A DNA stretch of 47,664 nucleotides from Candidatus Sulfotelmatobacter sp. Its GTDB lineage: Bacteria > Acidobacteriota > Terriglobia > Terriglobales > Acidobacteriaceae. The stretch is taken from NCBI GenBank assembly GCA_030038125.1, contig JASHPL010000210.1, positions 1 to 47,664 on the forward strand, read 5' to 3'. The translations under genes and the position numbers were made by a program. Shown piece after piece: positions 11,709 to 21,524 of this stretch (its first letter is position 1; each line of letters opens with the position of its first letter). The notes below the pieces were generated by a model, which ran no database searches, was not told where the DNA came from, and saw only the letters and a program-made list of their open reading frames with translations.

Positions 11709-11994
11709 TTAGATGAAGACAAGTCCGGATGCCGCCGTTGTCGCAGCCAAGCTGCGCATATCAACCACACCGCAAGGATGCGCAAGGTGCAGAGAACACA
11801 GCCTTCCGGGCCGACAGTACCGCCAGACAGCCAAGGTGACCCAGTCGATCGCCATGTGAAACCCGATGGGCATCCATAGATCGCCGGTGCGACGTAGCAA
11901 GAAGCACGCGAGCAGGCCGAACATGCCAGCCTTGAACAATCCTCCAATCTTCCCCCGAGTTGCCGTGATGCGAGTGCTGGAAATTTGTTAGCAC
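11709..11994 (-). pseudogene. Frameshifted C-terminal remnant of a CPBP/CAAX-type intramembrane metalloprotease
   Basis: Frame 1 (11994-11944): NFQHSHHGNSGEDW. Frame 2 (from 11939): FKAGMFGLLACFLLRRTGDLWMPIGFHMAIDWVTLAVW. Together they resemble the contiguous CPBP C-terminus (NxGE...LRRTGxLWxxIGFHxxxDW). No N-terminal EExxxR part fits before the CDF gene. Confidence 0.6.
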
Positions 11995-12078
11995 GCTGAC
12001 TTGCTACCGGCGCACGGCAACCTATTTAGGCAGACGATTTTACTCATCCAAGCCCTTCCGCTCCAATTGCCGTCTCAT

Positions 12079-13011
12079 TTAATGACTGTGATGCTGGTGC
12101 TCTTCCCCGCTCTCTGCGACCGGAATCACGCATCCATGCGCCACTTCGCATTCCACATGCTCGAACTGAATGGTGGTGTGGTCGATGCGGAAATCGTGCA
12201 GCAGGCATTCTTTCACGTCCCGCAGAATGCGCTCGCTCACCGACGGCGGAATGTCGGCAATCGAAATATGGCAGGAGAGCGCATGCGTCTCCGATCCGAT
12301 ACTCCATACGTGCAGGTCGTGCACGTCATTCACCCCTTCCACGCAGCGAATTGCCGACTCGATCTTCTCCAGCTTCATCCCGCGCGGCGTGCCTTCCAGC
12401 AGAATATTCAGCGTCTCGCGGACGATCCCGAACCCGGACCAGAGAATCAGCGCGCCAATGCCTACCGACAGCGCGGAATCGATCCAGTAGTTGTTCGTGA
12501 CCAGAATCGCCCAGCCGCCCGCAATCACTGCGGCGGTCGAAAGCGTATCTCCCAGTTCGTGCAGCAGCGCGCTGCGAATGTTTACGTCGCCGCCCGACCG
12601 GTACAACAGCAGCGCGATTGCCCCGTTCATGACCACCCCGGCTGCCGCAACCGCCATCATCATCCCCGCTTGCACGTGTTCGGGATGCTGCAGCCGCCGG
12701 AATGCCTCGTAGAAGATGAAGAACGAAACCACCACCAGCGAACTGGCATTCACCAGCGCGGCCAGCACTCCCGCCCGCTGATATCCGTAAGTTTTGGTGG
12801 AACTGGCCGGTCGCGACTGGAAATACACTGCGACGAGCGATAGGAGCAGCGCCAGAAAATCAGAAAGGTTGTGTCCGGCTTCGGATAGCAGCGCCAGGGA
12901 ATGCGCCCGCAAACCGGCCGCGACCAGCAGCACGATATAGGCTAAGGTCACGCCCAGCGAGATCTTCAGGACTCGCGTTGGACCGCCCGCCCCGTGGACG
13001 TGCACGTGCAT
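12079..13011 (-). CDS. Cation diffusion facilitator (CDF/CzcD-like) heavy-metal transporter
   Basis: LLSEAGHNLSDFLALLLSLVAVYF, YGYQRAGVLAALVN, LLHELGDTLSTAAVIAGG, C-terminal VHDLHVWSIGSETHALSCHI; His-rich ends. Confidence 0.93.
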   Translation of the reverse strand: MHVHVHGAGGPTRVLKISLGVTLAYIVLLVAAGLRAHSLALLSEAGHNLSDFLALLLSLVAVYFQSRPASSTKTYGYQRAGVLAALVNASSLVVVSFFIFYEAFRRLQHPEHVQAGMMMAVAAAGVVMNGAIALLLYRSGGDVNIRSALLHELGDTLSTAAVIAGGWAILVTNNYWIDSALSVGIGALILWSGFGIVRETLNILLEGTPRGMKLEKIESAIRCVEGVNDVHDLHVWSIGSETHALSCHISIADIPPSVSERILRDVKECLLHDFRIDHTTIQFEHVECEVAHGCVIPVAESGEEHQHHSH

Positions 13012-13161
13012 ATTTCAAGTCTACGGGCAGCCGGAAGTCGGTTCAAGCCGATGCATCAATTTCACATTTTCTCGGTATGAAAAAAAGCATTTCGGCTTGC
13101 CCCATCCTAGACTCGCTGTCTTTGCGACTTTAAGTGGCGAATTCCGGACCAAGAAGCTCGC

Positions 13162-14088
13162 TCAGCCTCTCACCTGTTCCGGCGTCCATCCCAACCTCCG
13201 CAGCCTGCGAATACTCAGGGCATCATGCCGCTTCGCCAGCCGAACACCAACTTCGTCTCTTACCAGATCGCAATGATAGTAAGCAGGCAGCCTCAGTCCC
13301 AACGCGCGAAACAGTAAAATCTGGCGCGCCGTCGATTTCAGCAGGTCGGCCCCGCGCACCACTTCTGTAATTCGCATGGCGGCATCATCCACCACGGCAG
13401 CCAATTGATATGCCGGTACATCGTCTCGCCGCCACACGATGAAATCTCCGAAATCGCGGCCAGCAATCAGCCGCTGTGGACCAAGATGCAGATCGATGAA
13501 ACAAATCTCTTCACCATCGGGAACGCGAAAACGCCAGTTCACTCCCGCAGGCTCAACCCATGTAGGGACGGCCGCCCTCGTTAGCCTGACCTGAGCGAGC
13601 GCAGCGAGTCGAATGGGCCCGGTCGGGCGAAGCTTGACAGCGCCGTTCGTGCTCTTCGCAGGCCGGCACGTTCCGGGATAGATCGGCTCATCGTCGCCCT
13701 CGTTCGGAGCCCCTGCCGCTTGGGCCACATCCTTGCGCGAACACGTACACGGGTAGACACAACCTACCTCGCACAGCTTTTTCCATGCCGCCAAATAATG
13801 CACGCGCCGTTGGCTCTGCGCATACGGAGCAAACGGCCCGCCGCTGCCCGGCCCTTCGGTCCACTCGATACCCAGCCAGCGGAGATCCTCCAGCATCGCC
13901 TGAACGAACTCCGGCCGACAGCGCTGCGGATCCAAATCTTCATTCCGCAGAATCAACTGTCCGCCGTGCTCAGCCGCGCGCCGCGCCGCAATCCAGAAAG
14001 TGCGCGCGTGACCAAGGTGCAGCAGTCCCGTCGGCGAGGGAGCCAAACGCCCGCGATACGAGCTGGAGTTGGAATCACTTTGACGCAA
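13162..14088 (-). CDS. gluQ: Glutamyl-Q tRNA(Asp) synthetase
   Basis: YRGRLAPSPTGLLHLGHARTFWIAARRA, LRNEDLDPQRC, YPCTCSRKDV zinc-type Cys motif; short class I GluRS-like protein without an anticodon-binding domain. Confidence 0.9.
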   Translation of the reverse strand: MRQSDSNSSSYRGRLAPSPTGLLHLGHARTFWIAARRAAEHGGQLILRNEDLDPQRCRPEFVQAMLEDLRWLGIEWTEGPGSGGPFAPYAQSQRRVHYLAAWKKLCEVGCVYPCTCSRKDVAQAAGAPNEGDDEPIYPGTCRPAKSTNGAVKLRPTGPIRLAALAQVRLTRAAVPTWVEPAGVNWRFRVPDGEEICFIDLHLGPQRLIAGRDFGDFIVWRRDDVPAYQLAAVVDDAAMRITEVVRGADLLKSTARQILLFRALGLRLPAYYHCDLVRDEVGVRLAKRHDALSIRRLRRLGWTPEQVRG

Positions 14089-14112
14089 GAAATTTGTTGA
14101 GGATTACGTGCT

Positions 14113-14985
14113 TCAGTGCGCCGCTGTTCGTTGCGGCGAAGCTACAGCCTTTGCTGGCGTGATCTGCAGCATCGTCTTTCCGCCGACGTGCACAAAACTC
14201 AGCTCGCGCGCCGCCAGCAGCGCATGCACCGCATCTTTCACCTTCGAGCGGGCGATAAAGTTCCCAAAGAAGGTTTCCAGTTCCAACTGCTCAACCGCGA
14301 TCACGCAATCCAGATATTTCGAAATCAATGCCGAGAGCGCCTCCGGCAATGACAAGCCTACGCCTTCTTTCACTGCCTCCGGCGCCCAGCGATACAGCAG
14401 GTCCCAAACCGAGCCCTCGTTCGGCTTGTAGTCTACGCGCGTGATGCGCAGCTTCGACCACAACTCCGCCAGCGCCTTATCGACGGCCGCGATTGAGAGT
14501 CCGCCGCCCAGTTTCTCCAGCAGCTTTTGCTTCGACAATGCGCCCTCGCGTTGAATGATCGCGAATGCATCGCAAGCGAGTTGCGAATATGGCGACCGTG
14601 TCCCCGCTTTCGGCGCCAGCTTGGGATTGCGTTCACCGACCAGCGCATAGAAATAAGGAAATACCGAGGCCGCGAGAAGAAATCCGTTGTTCTCCTCGAA
14701 CAGGTTCGCTTCAAAGGCGGCCCTCTCACGCAATAGTCGCACCATGAGTTCTGTCGCGTCCGCCGCCCTCTGATCCGCGAATGCTTGCTGCCATACGGGC
14801 AGGTGGTCGTCCGCACCCACAAACGCGCCCATGAAGGTCGGCGCCAGCAGCGGCGGCCGCTGCGGATACATCAGGCAAAACCCAACCTCTTCCACAAACG
14901 CGCGCGCCTGCTCCAGCGTCCGGAGGGGCTTGCCATTCAGCCGCCACTTCTCGCGCCGCACTTGTTGGAGTTCGAGATCAGTCAT
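14113..14985 (-). CDS. AlkZ/YcaQ-related winged-helix DNA-binding protein (putative DNA glycosylase family)
   Basis: Start at MTDLELQQVRREKWRL. Features GFCLMYPQRPPLLAPTFMGAF, repeated winged-helix-like segments (LSKQKLLEKLGGGLSIAAVDKALAELWSKLRITRVDYKPNEGSVWDLLYRWAPE). Family call from general resemblance. Confidence 0.55.
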   Translation of the reverse strand: MTDLELQQVRREKWRLNGKPLRTLEQARAFVEEVGFCLMYPQRPPLLAPTFMGAFVGADDHLPVWQQAFADQRAADATELMVRLLRERAAFEANLFEENNGFLLAASVFPYFYALVGERNPKLAPKAGTRSPYSQLACDAFAIIQREGALSKQKLLEKLGGGLSIAAVDKALAELWSKLRITRVDYKPNEGSVWDLLYRWAPEAVKEGVGLSLPEALSALISKYLDCVIAVEQLELETFFGNFIARSKVKDAVHALLAARELSFVHVGGKTMLQITPAKAVASPQRTAAH

Positions 14986-15053
14986 GGTGAGCTTCGAGTC
15001 GCAAGCGACGAGCAAGAGCCTGGAAAAGCCCCCTCCAACTCAGGACCCCGCGA

Positions 15054-17144
15054 CTAGATTCTCTTAAACGCTTTCTGAATATCCCTCACAGAATACCGCA
15101 GCACCACTGGCCTGCCGTGCGGGCATGACATAGGATGATCGGTTTTTGCCAGCTCCCTCAGCAGCCATTCCATCTTGTTCTTTTCCAGCGGCATATTTAC
15201 TTTGATCGCGGCATGGCAGGCAATCGAGGCCGCGATGCGCGTCCGAATTTTTTCCAGATTCAGCGACTGCTCCTCGCGCGAGAACTGATCGAGCAACTCA
15301 TGCAGCAGGTGCTCGACGGCTGAAGCTTCCACTCCAGCTGGCGCCATCTTGATGGCAACGCTGCGCGCTCCAAATGGCTCGGCTTCAAAGCCGTTGTGCG
15401 CGAGTTCCTCCGAAATTTCTGCGTATACCGCCTGCTGCGCCGGAGACAACTCCACCACGATCGGCATGAGCAATCGCTGGCTCTCGACTCGCTGCGCTGC
15501 TCTCTGCTTCAGGACTCGTTCAAACAGCACGCGTTCATGCGCCACATGTTGATCGATGATCCACAGCCCGTCTTCATTGACCGCCAAAATAAACGAATTC
15601 CGAATCTGTCCCAGAGGACGCAGCGTGCTCAAAGCCGAGAGCGTCGGCTCCTCATCCCGAATCTCCAGCATCGGCGAGCAACCACTATCAGGCTCAGGCT
15701 CGGTGCCAACGACCGGAACCGATTGCAACTGCCGCTCCTCGAGTCCTCGCGCCACAGGTATGGCCGCATTCGCCTCCACTGCAATACCGCCCCCGAACGC
15801 CAACCGTCCTGAAACTGAAGGAGGCATTTGACCCTGCAACGCAAATTCAGCATCAGGAAGAAAATCAGGCATGGAGAGTGCCCCACCCTCGTCTCCTATG
15901 CGATAGGTTGCGGAATTTGACCCGGGCAATCCTGTGGTCGGCTCCCACTCCACTCCCGGGGTCATCGCTCCGGGTGTCAGTGCGGAACTCGCCGTCGCAT
16001 GCGCACGAATCTCGGTAACAAACTGCGCTACAGGACGTGCGTTCATCAGGGCCGCGCGCACCACCTCGCGAACAAAGTCATGCATCACCGTCTGCTGGCG
16101 AAATCGCACCTCCGTCTTCGAGGGATGCACATTCACGTCGACCTCGCCTGCCGGCAATTCCAGAAAAAGCAGCACCACCGGATACACCGTCGGCGGGATG
16201 ATATTGCGATAAGCCTCGGTCAGCGCATGCTGCACCAATCGATCCCGAATCAGTCGTCCGTTCACGAATACGAAAATTGAATTCCGGTTCAGCTTCTGAA
16301 TCTCTGGCTTGGACACAAAACCATGCACGCGGATCTCGCCCGCGTCGTGTGGCGTAGCCGCTCCGGACTGTGAAGCATCGGATTCGGAGTCCTCCTCCGC
16401 AAACGAGACCGAATCCCTGCGCCAAGGCGGCGGCTGAGGCAATCCCACGCGTTCCAACGCCTGCCGCGCGGCCACGGGAATCAGCTGATCCAGCGTCTCT
16501 TTTCCGAATATCTGATAGACGCGCTCGCTGTACCCTGCAACCGGAGGCGCGACCAGTATCGCATTCGTCGACGAATGCAGTTCGAAATGCTTTTCCGGGT
16601 GAGCCAGGGCATAATGCGTCACCAGCGACGCGATGTGCGACAACTCGGTCGACTCCGACTTCAGAAATTTCTTCCGCGCCGGAGTGTTAAAAAACAGATC
16701 GCGCACCGTGATCGAGGTTCCCGGCGGCAGCCCTGCCTCTTCCACCCGCGCAATTTTCCCACCGTTGATTTCGACCACCGTTCCTGAACCTTCTTCGGCA
16801 GCCCGCGTTTCCAGCCGCAGCCGCGACACCGACGCGATCGAGGGCAGCGCCTCGCCCCGAAATCCCAGAGTCGCCACGCTCAGCAGATCTTCGGCATTCT
16901 TGATCTTCGAGGTCGCATGCCGCTCAAACGCCAGCATGGCGTCGTCGCGCACCATCCCGCATCCGTTGTCGGTGATTTGAATGAGCTTTTTGCCGCCCGC
17001 CTCCACGCTGATCTTGATTCGCGTCCCGCCCGCATCGAGCGAGTTTTCCAGCATCTCTTTCACCACCGACGCGGGCCTCTCCACCACTTCGCCCGCTGCG
17101 ATCTTGTTGGCGACTTGTTCCGAGAGAACGTGAATTTTACCCAT
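15054..17144 (-). CDS. mutL: DNA mismatch repair protein MutL
   Basis: IHVLSEQVANKIAAGEVVERPASVVKEMLENSLDAG, TLGFRGEALPSIASVS; C-terminal DQHVAHERVLFE endonuclease-type motif and CPHGRP. Confidence 0.97.
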   Translation of the reverse strand: MGKIHVLSEQVANKIAAGEVVERPASVVKEMLENSLDAGGTRIKISVEAGGKKLIQITDNGCGMVRDDAMLAFERHATSKIKNAEDLLSVATLGFRGEALPSIASVSRLRLETRAAEEGSGTVVEINGGKIARVEEAGLPPGTSITVRDLFFNTPARKKFLKSESTELSHIASLVTHYALAHPEKHFELHSSTNAILVAPPVAGYSERVYQIFGKETLDQLIPVAARQALERVGLPQPPPWRRDSVSFAEEDSESDASQSGAATPHDAGEIRVHGFVSKPEIQKLNRNSIFVFVNGRLIRDRLVQHALTEAYRNIIPPTVYPVVLLFLELPAGEVDVNVHPSKTEVRFRQQTVMHDFVREVVRAALMNARPVAQFVTEIRAHATASSALTPGAMTPGVEWEPTTGLPGSNSATYRIGDEGGALSMPDFLPDAEFALQGQMPPSVSGRLAFGGGIAVEANAAIPVARGLEERQLQSVPVVGTEPEPDSGCSPMLEIRDEEPTLSALSTLRPLGQIRNSFILAVNEDGLWIIDQHVAHERVLFERVLKQRAAQRVESQRLLMPIVVELSPAQQAVYAEISEELAHNGFEAEPFGARSVAIKMAPAGVEASAVEHLLHELLDQFSREEQSLNLEKIRTRIAASIACHAAIKVNMPLEKNKMEWLLRELAKTDHPMSCPHGRPVVLRYSVRDIQKAFKRI

Positions 17145-17348
17145 GGATGACGTGATCCGAACTCGCGATAAGTCGCCAGTTTCGCAGATGCCATCGCGGA
17201 AGGCAAAGCCAGGATCTCAAGCTCGCTTGGGATGGCAAACTGCAGCCGAGCAACCGCCAGCCGGCACGAGTCCAAAACCCTTTCCGCGCGAGCCCACCCA
17301 GCCACGCCTGCTATTCTGTTCTGCCAAACCCCAATAAAGGGAGGATGT

Positions 17349-18569
17349 TTGAAAGTTCTGTTGCTGGAGAACATCAGCGCAGTCGCGGTCCAGGTATTTC
17401 GCGACGCGGGATGTGAGGTCGAATCGTTACCTTCCGCGCTCGAGGAGCGCGATCTGATGGCGAAGATTCGCGGCGTGTCGATTCTGGGCGTGCGCTCGAA
17501 GACTCGGGTCACGCCATCGGTGCTCGAAGCCGCCACCAATCACACCCCATCCGAAAAGCCCGATGCGCTGGTCGCCATTGGTGCGTTCTGTATCGGCGTG
17601 GAAAAAATTGATCGCGCGGCGGCGAGCGAACGGGGTATCGCCGTCTTTAACGATCCGCATTCGAACTCGCGCTCGGTGGCGGAGCTGGTCATGGGAGAGA
17701 TCGTTGTGCTGCTCCGCCGAACGTTCGCCGTCTCAACCCAAATGCACTCCGGCGTCTGGAACAAGTCAGCGGCCGGCGCACACGAAGTCCGCGGGCTCAC
17801 ACTGGGCATTGTGGGATACGGCAAGATCGGCTCCCAGATCTCGGATCTCGCCGAGGCGATGGGCATGCGCGTCATCTTCTACGATGTCTCGCATGTGCTG
17901 GCACGCGGGAATGCGCGGCCGGTCGGCTTCCACGAGTTGCTTGCGACCGCCGATCTAGTCACCCTGCACGTCGATGGCAAGCCGCAGAATCAGAATCTGT
18001 TTGGCGCTGAAGAGTTCCGGACGATGAAAGATGGCGCGTGTTTCCTCAACCTGAGTCGTGGCTTTGTCGTCGATCACGACGCGCTGGCCGCGTGTCTAAA
18101 GTCGGGCAAGATTTCCGGCGCCGCTATTGACGTGTTTCCTCAAGAGCCGGAATCCGGCACGGGGTTCAAAAGCGTGCTTCAGGGATTGCCCAACGTTATC
18201 CTGACTCCGCACATCGGGGGATCGACCGAAGAGGCGCAGCAGAATATTGGATCGTTTGTATCGGCGAAGCTGCTGGATTATCTCCGCACCGGCAACTCGA
18301 TGCTGAGCGTCAACCTGCCGCACTGCCAGTTGGAGTATGAGGCGGGATCGCACCGCTTGATGCATATCCACCACAATGTGCCCGGCATTCTCCGGGCGAT
18401 TAACGACATTCTCGCGGATCGCGGAATCAACATCGAGCGCCAGGTGCTCGACACCCGCGGCACGCTGGGATATGCGATCTATGACATCAATCGGCCCTGC
18501 GACGACAAACTGCTCACCCAGTTGCGGGCGGTTCCGCATACGATTGGAGTACGAGCGGCAGGATGTTGA
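17349..18569 (+). CDS. serA: D-3-phosphoglycerate dehydrogenase
   Basis: TTG start at 17349 (LKVLLLENISAVAVQVF) preceded by GGGAGG; FNDPHSNSRSVAELVMGEI, GIVGYGKIGSQISDLAEAMGM, LTPHIGGSTEEAQQNIG, C-terminal ACT domain. Confidence 0.93.
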   Translation: MKVLLLENISAVAVQVFRDAGCEVESLPSALEERDLMAKIRGVSILGVRSKTRVTPSVLEAATNHTPSEKPDALVAIGAFCIGVEKIDRAAASERGIAVFNDPHSNSRSVAELVMGEIVVLLRRTFAVSTQMHSGVWNKSAAGAHEVRGLTLGIVGYGKIGSQISDLAEAMGMRVIFYDVSHVLARGNARPVGFHELLATADLVTLHVDGKPQNQNLFGAEEFRTMKDGACFLNLSRGFVVDHDALAACLKSGKISGAAIDVFPQEPESGTGFKSVLQGLPNVILTPHIGGSTEEAQQNIGSFVSAKLLDYLRTGNSMLSVNLPHCQLEYEAGSHRLMHIHHNVPGILRAINDILADRGINIERQVLDTRGTLGYAIYDINRPCDDKLLTQLRAVPHTIGVRAAGC

Positions 18570-18635
18570 TTGTGTGGGCACGACGATATTGGAGGAGCGA
18601 ACCCGAAAGTCCCGTATACGAACTGAGGAGATTCC

Positions 18636-19388
18636 ATGCGGGGGTTAAAAGATAAACGCGTGTTGATCACTGGTGGGGCGAGCGGCATCGGAGCAGCCAC
18701 GGCAGCGCGCTTCCTGGAAGAAGGATCTCGCGTCTGCGTTCTCGATCGTGATGACACAGGATGCGAGCGGATCAAGCACGAACTGCCTGCGCTTGGGGAA
18801 GCGATCATTGCGAACGTCACCGACCTCATGCAGGTCGAAGCCGCGTTCGCCGAAACGATCCGGCTGATGGATGGTGTCGATGTCCTGATCAACAACGCGG
18901 GCATCAGCATCCGTCACAAGTTTTTGGACATCACGCCCGAGGAATGGGAACGCGTGGTCAGCGTAAACCTGACCGGCATGTTTTATGTCGCTCAAACGGC
19001 CGCGCGGCATATGTGGGAGCGTGGCAGTGGCGTGATCCTCCAGACCGCATCGACAAATGGGATCATGGGTTATCCCTATTACGCCGACTACAACGCAACC
19101 AAAGCGGCAGTGATCGAACTGACGCGGTCGATCGCGCTTGAGCTAGCTCCGAAGGTGCGCGTGTGCGCCGTGGCTCCGGGATATGTACTGACACCGATGC
19201 AGCGCGCAGAGTATTCCGACGTGATGCTCGAGGAAGTGAATCGCAAGATTCCGCTGGGACGGCACGCGTCGCCAGAGGAGATCGCGGGATTATTTGCCTA
19301 TCTGGCATCGGACGACGCGGCCTTCGCCACCGGCCACGTGTACACGCTGGATGGTGGTGAAACCGCGGGGGGATTGGCGAGCCGGTAA
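18636..19388 (+). CDS. SDR family NAD(P)-dependent oxidoreductase
   Basis: VLITGGASGIGAATAARF, NNAGISIRHKF, YYADYNATKAAVIELTRSIALELAPKVRVCAVAPGYV, terminal DGGETAGG. Confidence 0.92.
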   Translation: MRGLKDKRVLITGGASGIGAATAARFLEEGSRVCVLDRDDTGCERIKHELPALGEAIIANVTDLMQVEAAFAETIRLMDGVDVLINNAGISIRHKFLDITPEEWERVVSVNLTGMFYVAQTAARHMWERGSGVILQTASTNGIMGYPYYADYNATKAAVIELTRSIALELAPKVRVCAVAPGYVLTPMQRAEYSDVMLEEVNRKIPLGRHASPEEIAGLFAYLASDDAAFATGHVYTLDGGETAGGLASR

Positions 19389-19455
19389 ACTTCGTTGCTT
19401 TGGATTCACCGTTCACATCAGGGAAGCTGCCCCCAGGCAGGATCAAGACACGAAG

Positions 19456-20253
19456 ATGAAAGCGATAGTTTTTCTGGGCGGAGGTCGAATCACAAGCGCG
19501 CTGGCAGCGGGATTGCGGCTGGCCAAGTATCGGCGAAGGATCGTTGTTTATGATCGGCATCCCGAGAAGTTGCGGGCATTGCGGCGAGAGTCGCGGATAG
19601 AGATTGCGCGTGATCTCAGCTCAGCCGTCGGGCAGGCGGAGATGCTCATCGTTGCAGTGCGTCCGGGTTCGGTGAAGGAGATGATTCACGAAGTGGCACG
19701 CTGTGGCGCGAGTCCACCGAAGCTATGCGTCAGCCTCGCGGCTGGCATACCATTCCGCAATTTACGCACGTGGTTGCCCGCTGCCGTGCATTGGGTCCGC
19801 GCCATGCCGAGTCCGGTGTGCCGCATTGATCGCGGGCTGACGCCCGTGACTTTCGAACGCACCGTGACTGTGTCGGAGCGGGCACAAGTTCGGCAGTTGT
19901 TCGAACAGGTCGGATTGGTGCTGGAAATTCCTGAGCGGCAAATGGATACGATCACGGCCACGCACTCGCCCAGCCACGGCTATCATGCTCTGGCGACTTT
20001 GGCGAGGGCCGCAGAGAGTGCGGGTCTTGATAAACGGACAGCATTGATTGCGGCGGCGCACGCGTTGGCTGATGGCATTACATATTGGCGCGACAGCGAA
20101 CTGGACCTCGACCACCTTCTGCACGAAGCCGCCACGCCGGGAGGAATCGCTGCCGCGACCATGGCCGCAATGGACGAGGGCGGATACGCGCGCGCAGTGA
20201 CGAGAGGCTTAAAGGCCGGGATCGCGCGGGCGCAGCGAAATGCGAAGCTTTGA
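19456..20253 (+). CDS. proC: Pyrroline-5-carboxylate reductase-like protein
   Basis: MKAIVFLGGGRITSALAAGL Rossmann start, VAVRPGSVKEMI, WVRAMPSPVCRIDRGLTPV, HSPSHGYHALATLARAAESAGL, EAATPGGIAAATMAAMDEGG. Confidence 0.85.
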   Translation: MKAIVFLGGGRITSALAAGLRLAKYRRRIVVYDRHPEKLRALRRESRIEIARDLSSAVGQAEMLIVAVRPGSVKEMIHEVARCGASPPKLCVSLAAGIPFRNLRTWLPAAVHWVRAMPSPVCRIDRGLTPVTFERTVTVSERAQVRQLFEQVGLVLEIPERQMDTITATHSPSHGYHALATLARAAESAGLDKRTALIAAAHALADGITYWRDSELDLDHLLHEAATPGGIAAATMAAMDEGGYARAVTRGLKAGIARAQRNAKL

Positions 20254-20322
20254 CTTCCTCTTCGATACTCCGCAGACTTTCCCGGCATTGCCAGCGCTAT
20301 ACTCAAACTTCGGACCATTCTG

Positions 20323-20898
20323 ATGATTACTGCAGCGAAGCTTGTTCCCATTGAGCGGTTGATCGAAGAGTTACACAAACTCCCGGCGAAGGCTTTCGAT
20401 CAGATCGAGACTCTGCTCCATGTCTTGCAGGAAATGCCGGTGACCACTGAATCTATCGCTCCCTATTTGACCTGGGACCGGCAGCATTACACCCGCAATC
20501 TGATCGACCGAACGCCTCTCTATGAATTGATGGCGATCTGCTGGGAGGTCGGACAGGCGAGTTCGGTGCACAACCATCGCGGCCAGAATTGCTGGATGGC
20601 CGCTCCGATAGGCCGTCTGCAGGTTGAGAATTTTCATCTCGTGCATCAGGATCTGCAGGCAGGACGCTGCCGTCTCGAGCCGAAGAATACGGTCGAGATG
20701 AACATCGCGCAACCCTGCGCAGTGGACCCGGCGGATCCAGTCCATCGCGTGCTGAACCCGCGCGACTACAATGCGCGTGCCGTGAGCCTGCATGTTTACT
20801 CGCGGCCCTTCGATTCGTGCGTGGTGTATTCCCCGGAGCAGGGAACCTGCGGAGAGATCCGGCTGCATTTCAATACTGAATACGGGAAACCGAAATAG
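20323..20898 (+). CDS. cdo: Cysteine dioxygenase type I
   Basis: SSVHNHRGQNCWMAAPIGRLQVENF cupin metal-binding His motif, PVHRVLNP, ARAVSLHVYSRPFDSCVVY. Confidence 0.9.
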   Translation: MITAAKLVPIERLIEELHKLPAKAFDQIETLLHVLQEMPVTTESIAPYLTWDRQHYTRNLIDRTPLYELMAICWEVGQASSVHNHRGQNCWMAAPIGRLQVENFHLVHQDLQAGRCRLEPKNTVEMNIAQPCAVDPADPVHRVLNPRDYNARAVSLHVYSRPFDSCVVYSPEQGTCGEIRLHFNTEYGKPK

Positions 20899-20931
20899 AT
20901 TCGCGACAATTTTGCGAAACGATTGTTCCCG

Positions 20932-21336
20932 ATGAACACCGACGACATTCGCAAATATTGCTTGTCTTTCCGCGACAGCACCGAGAAGCTGCAGTGGGGA
21001 GACGCTCTTTGCTTTAGGACTGCCGGGAAGATGTTTGCGGTCCTCGGATTGGATCGTGTGCGCTTGTCCTTCAAATGTGCGCCGGAGGCGTTCGCCGAAC
21101 TGATCGAGCGGGAGGATATTCGTCCCGCGCCCTATGTCGGCCGGTTCAAATGGGTGATGCTCGACCGCCTGGATGCTGTGGCGAGTGCTGAGTTGAAGGT
21201 CTTGATCCGCCAGTCGTACGAGATGATCAGCGCCAAAACGCCGCGTCAGGCCAGTAGAAGAACAGCGCGAGCGCGTGCGGTAAAGAAATCTGCGGCACGG
21301 GTCCGCACGAACCGCCACGCAAAAAAGAAGAAGTAA
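20932..21336 (+). CDS. MmcQ/YjbR family DNA-binding protein
   Basis: MNTDDIRKYCLSFRDSTEKLQWGDALCFRTAGKMFAVLGL..VRLSFKCAPEAF..PYVGRFKWVMLDRLDAV; basic C-terminal tail. Confidence 0.82.
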   Translation: MNTDDIRKYCLSFRDSTEKLQWGDALCFRTAGKMFAVLGLDRVRLSFKCAPEAFAELIEREDIRPAPYVGRFKWVMLDRLDAVASAELKVLIRQSYEMISAKTPRQASRRTARARAVKKSAARVRTNRHAKKKK

Positions 21337-21524
21337 GGCTCTGACGAATGCCATTCCAATTCTGCCGTCCCCTCCAAAGGGGATAGATCGCCAGGTGCAG
21401 ATCCATTAGCGTGGAGGACCCGCTGTTTCTTCACGCGGAGCCGGCTACGCACGGATTTGACTGAAATTGCTGCGCTCGGCTAGCCTCAAGAGTTCCCCGC
21501 AACCCCGGATAACTTACAAGCTGC

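Noticed and set aside
12001-12843. 280-aa plus-strand ORF opposite the CDF transporter
   Set aside because: His/Arg/Gln-rich shadow ORF with no family signature; the CDF gene is well supported.
20371-21354. 327-aa minus-strand ORF opposite cysteine dioxygenase and MmcQ
   Set aside because: No recognisable motifs; spans two well-supported plus-strand genes. Typical high-GC antisense ORF.
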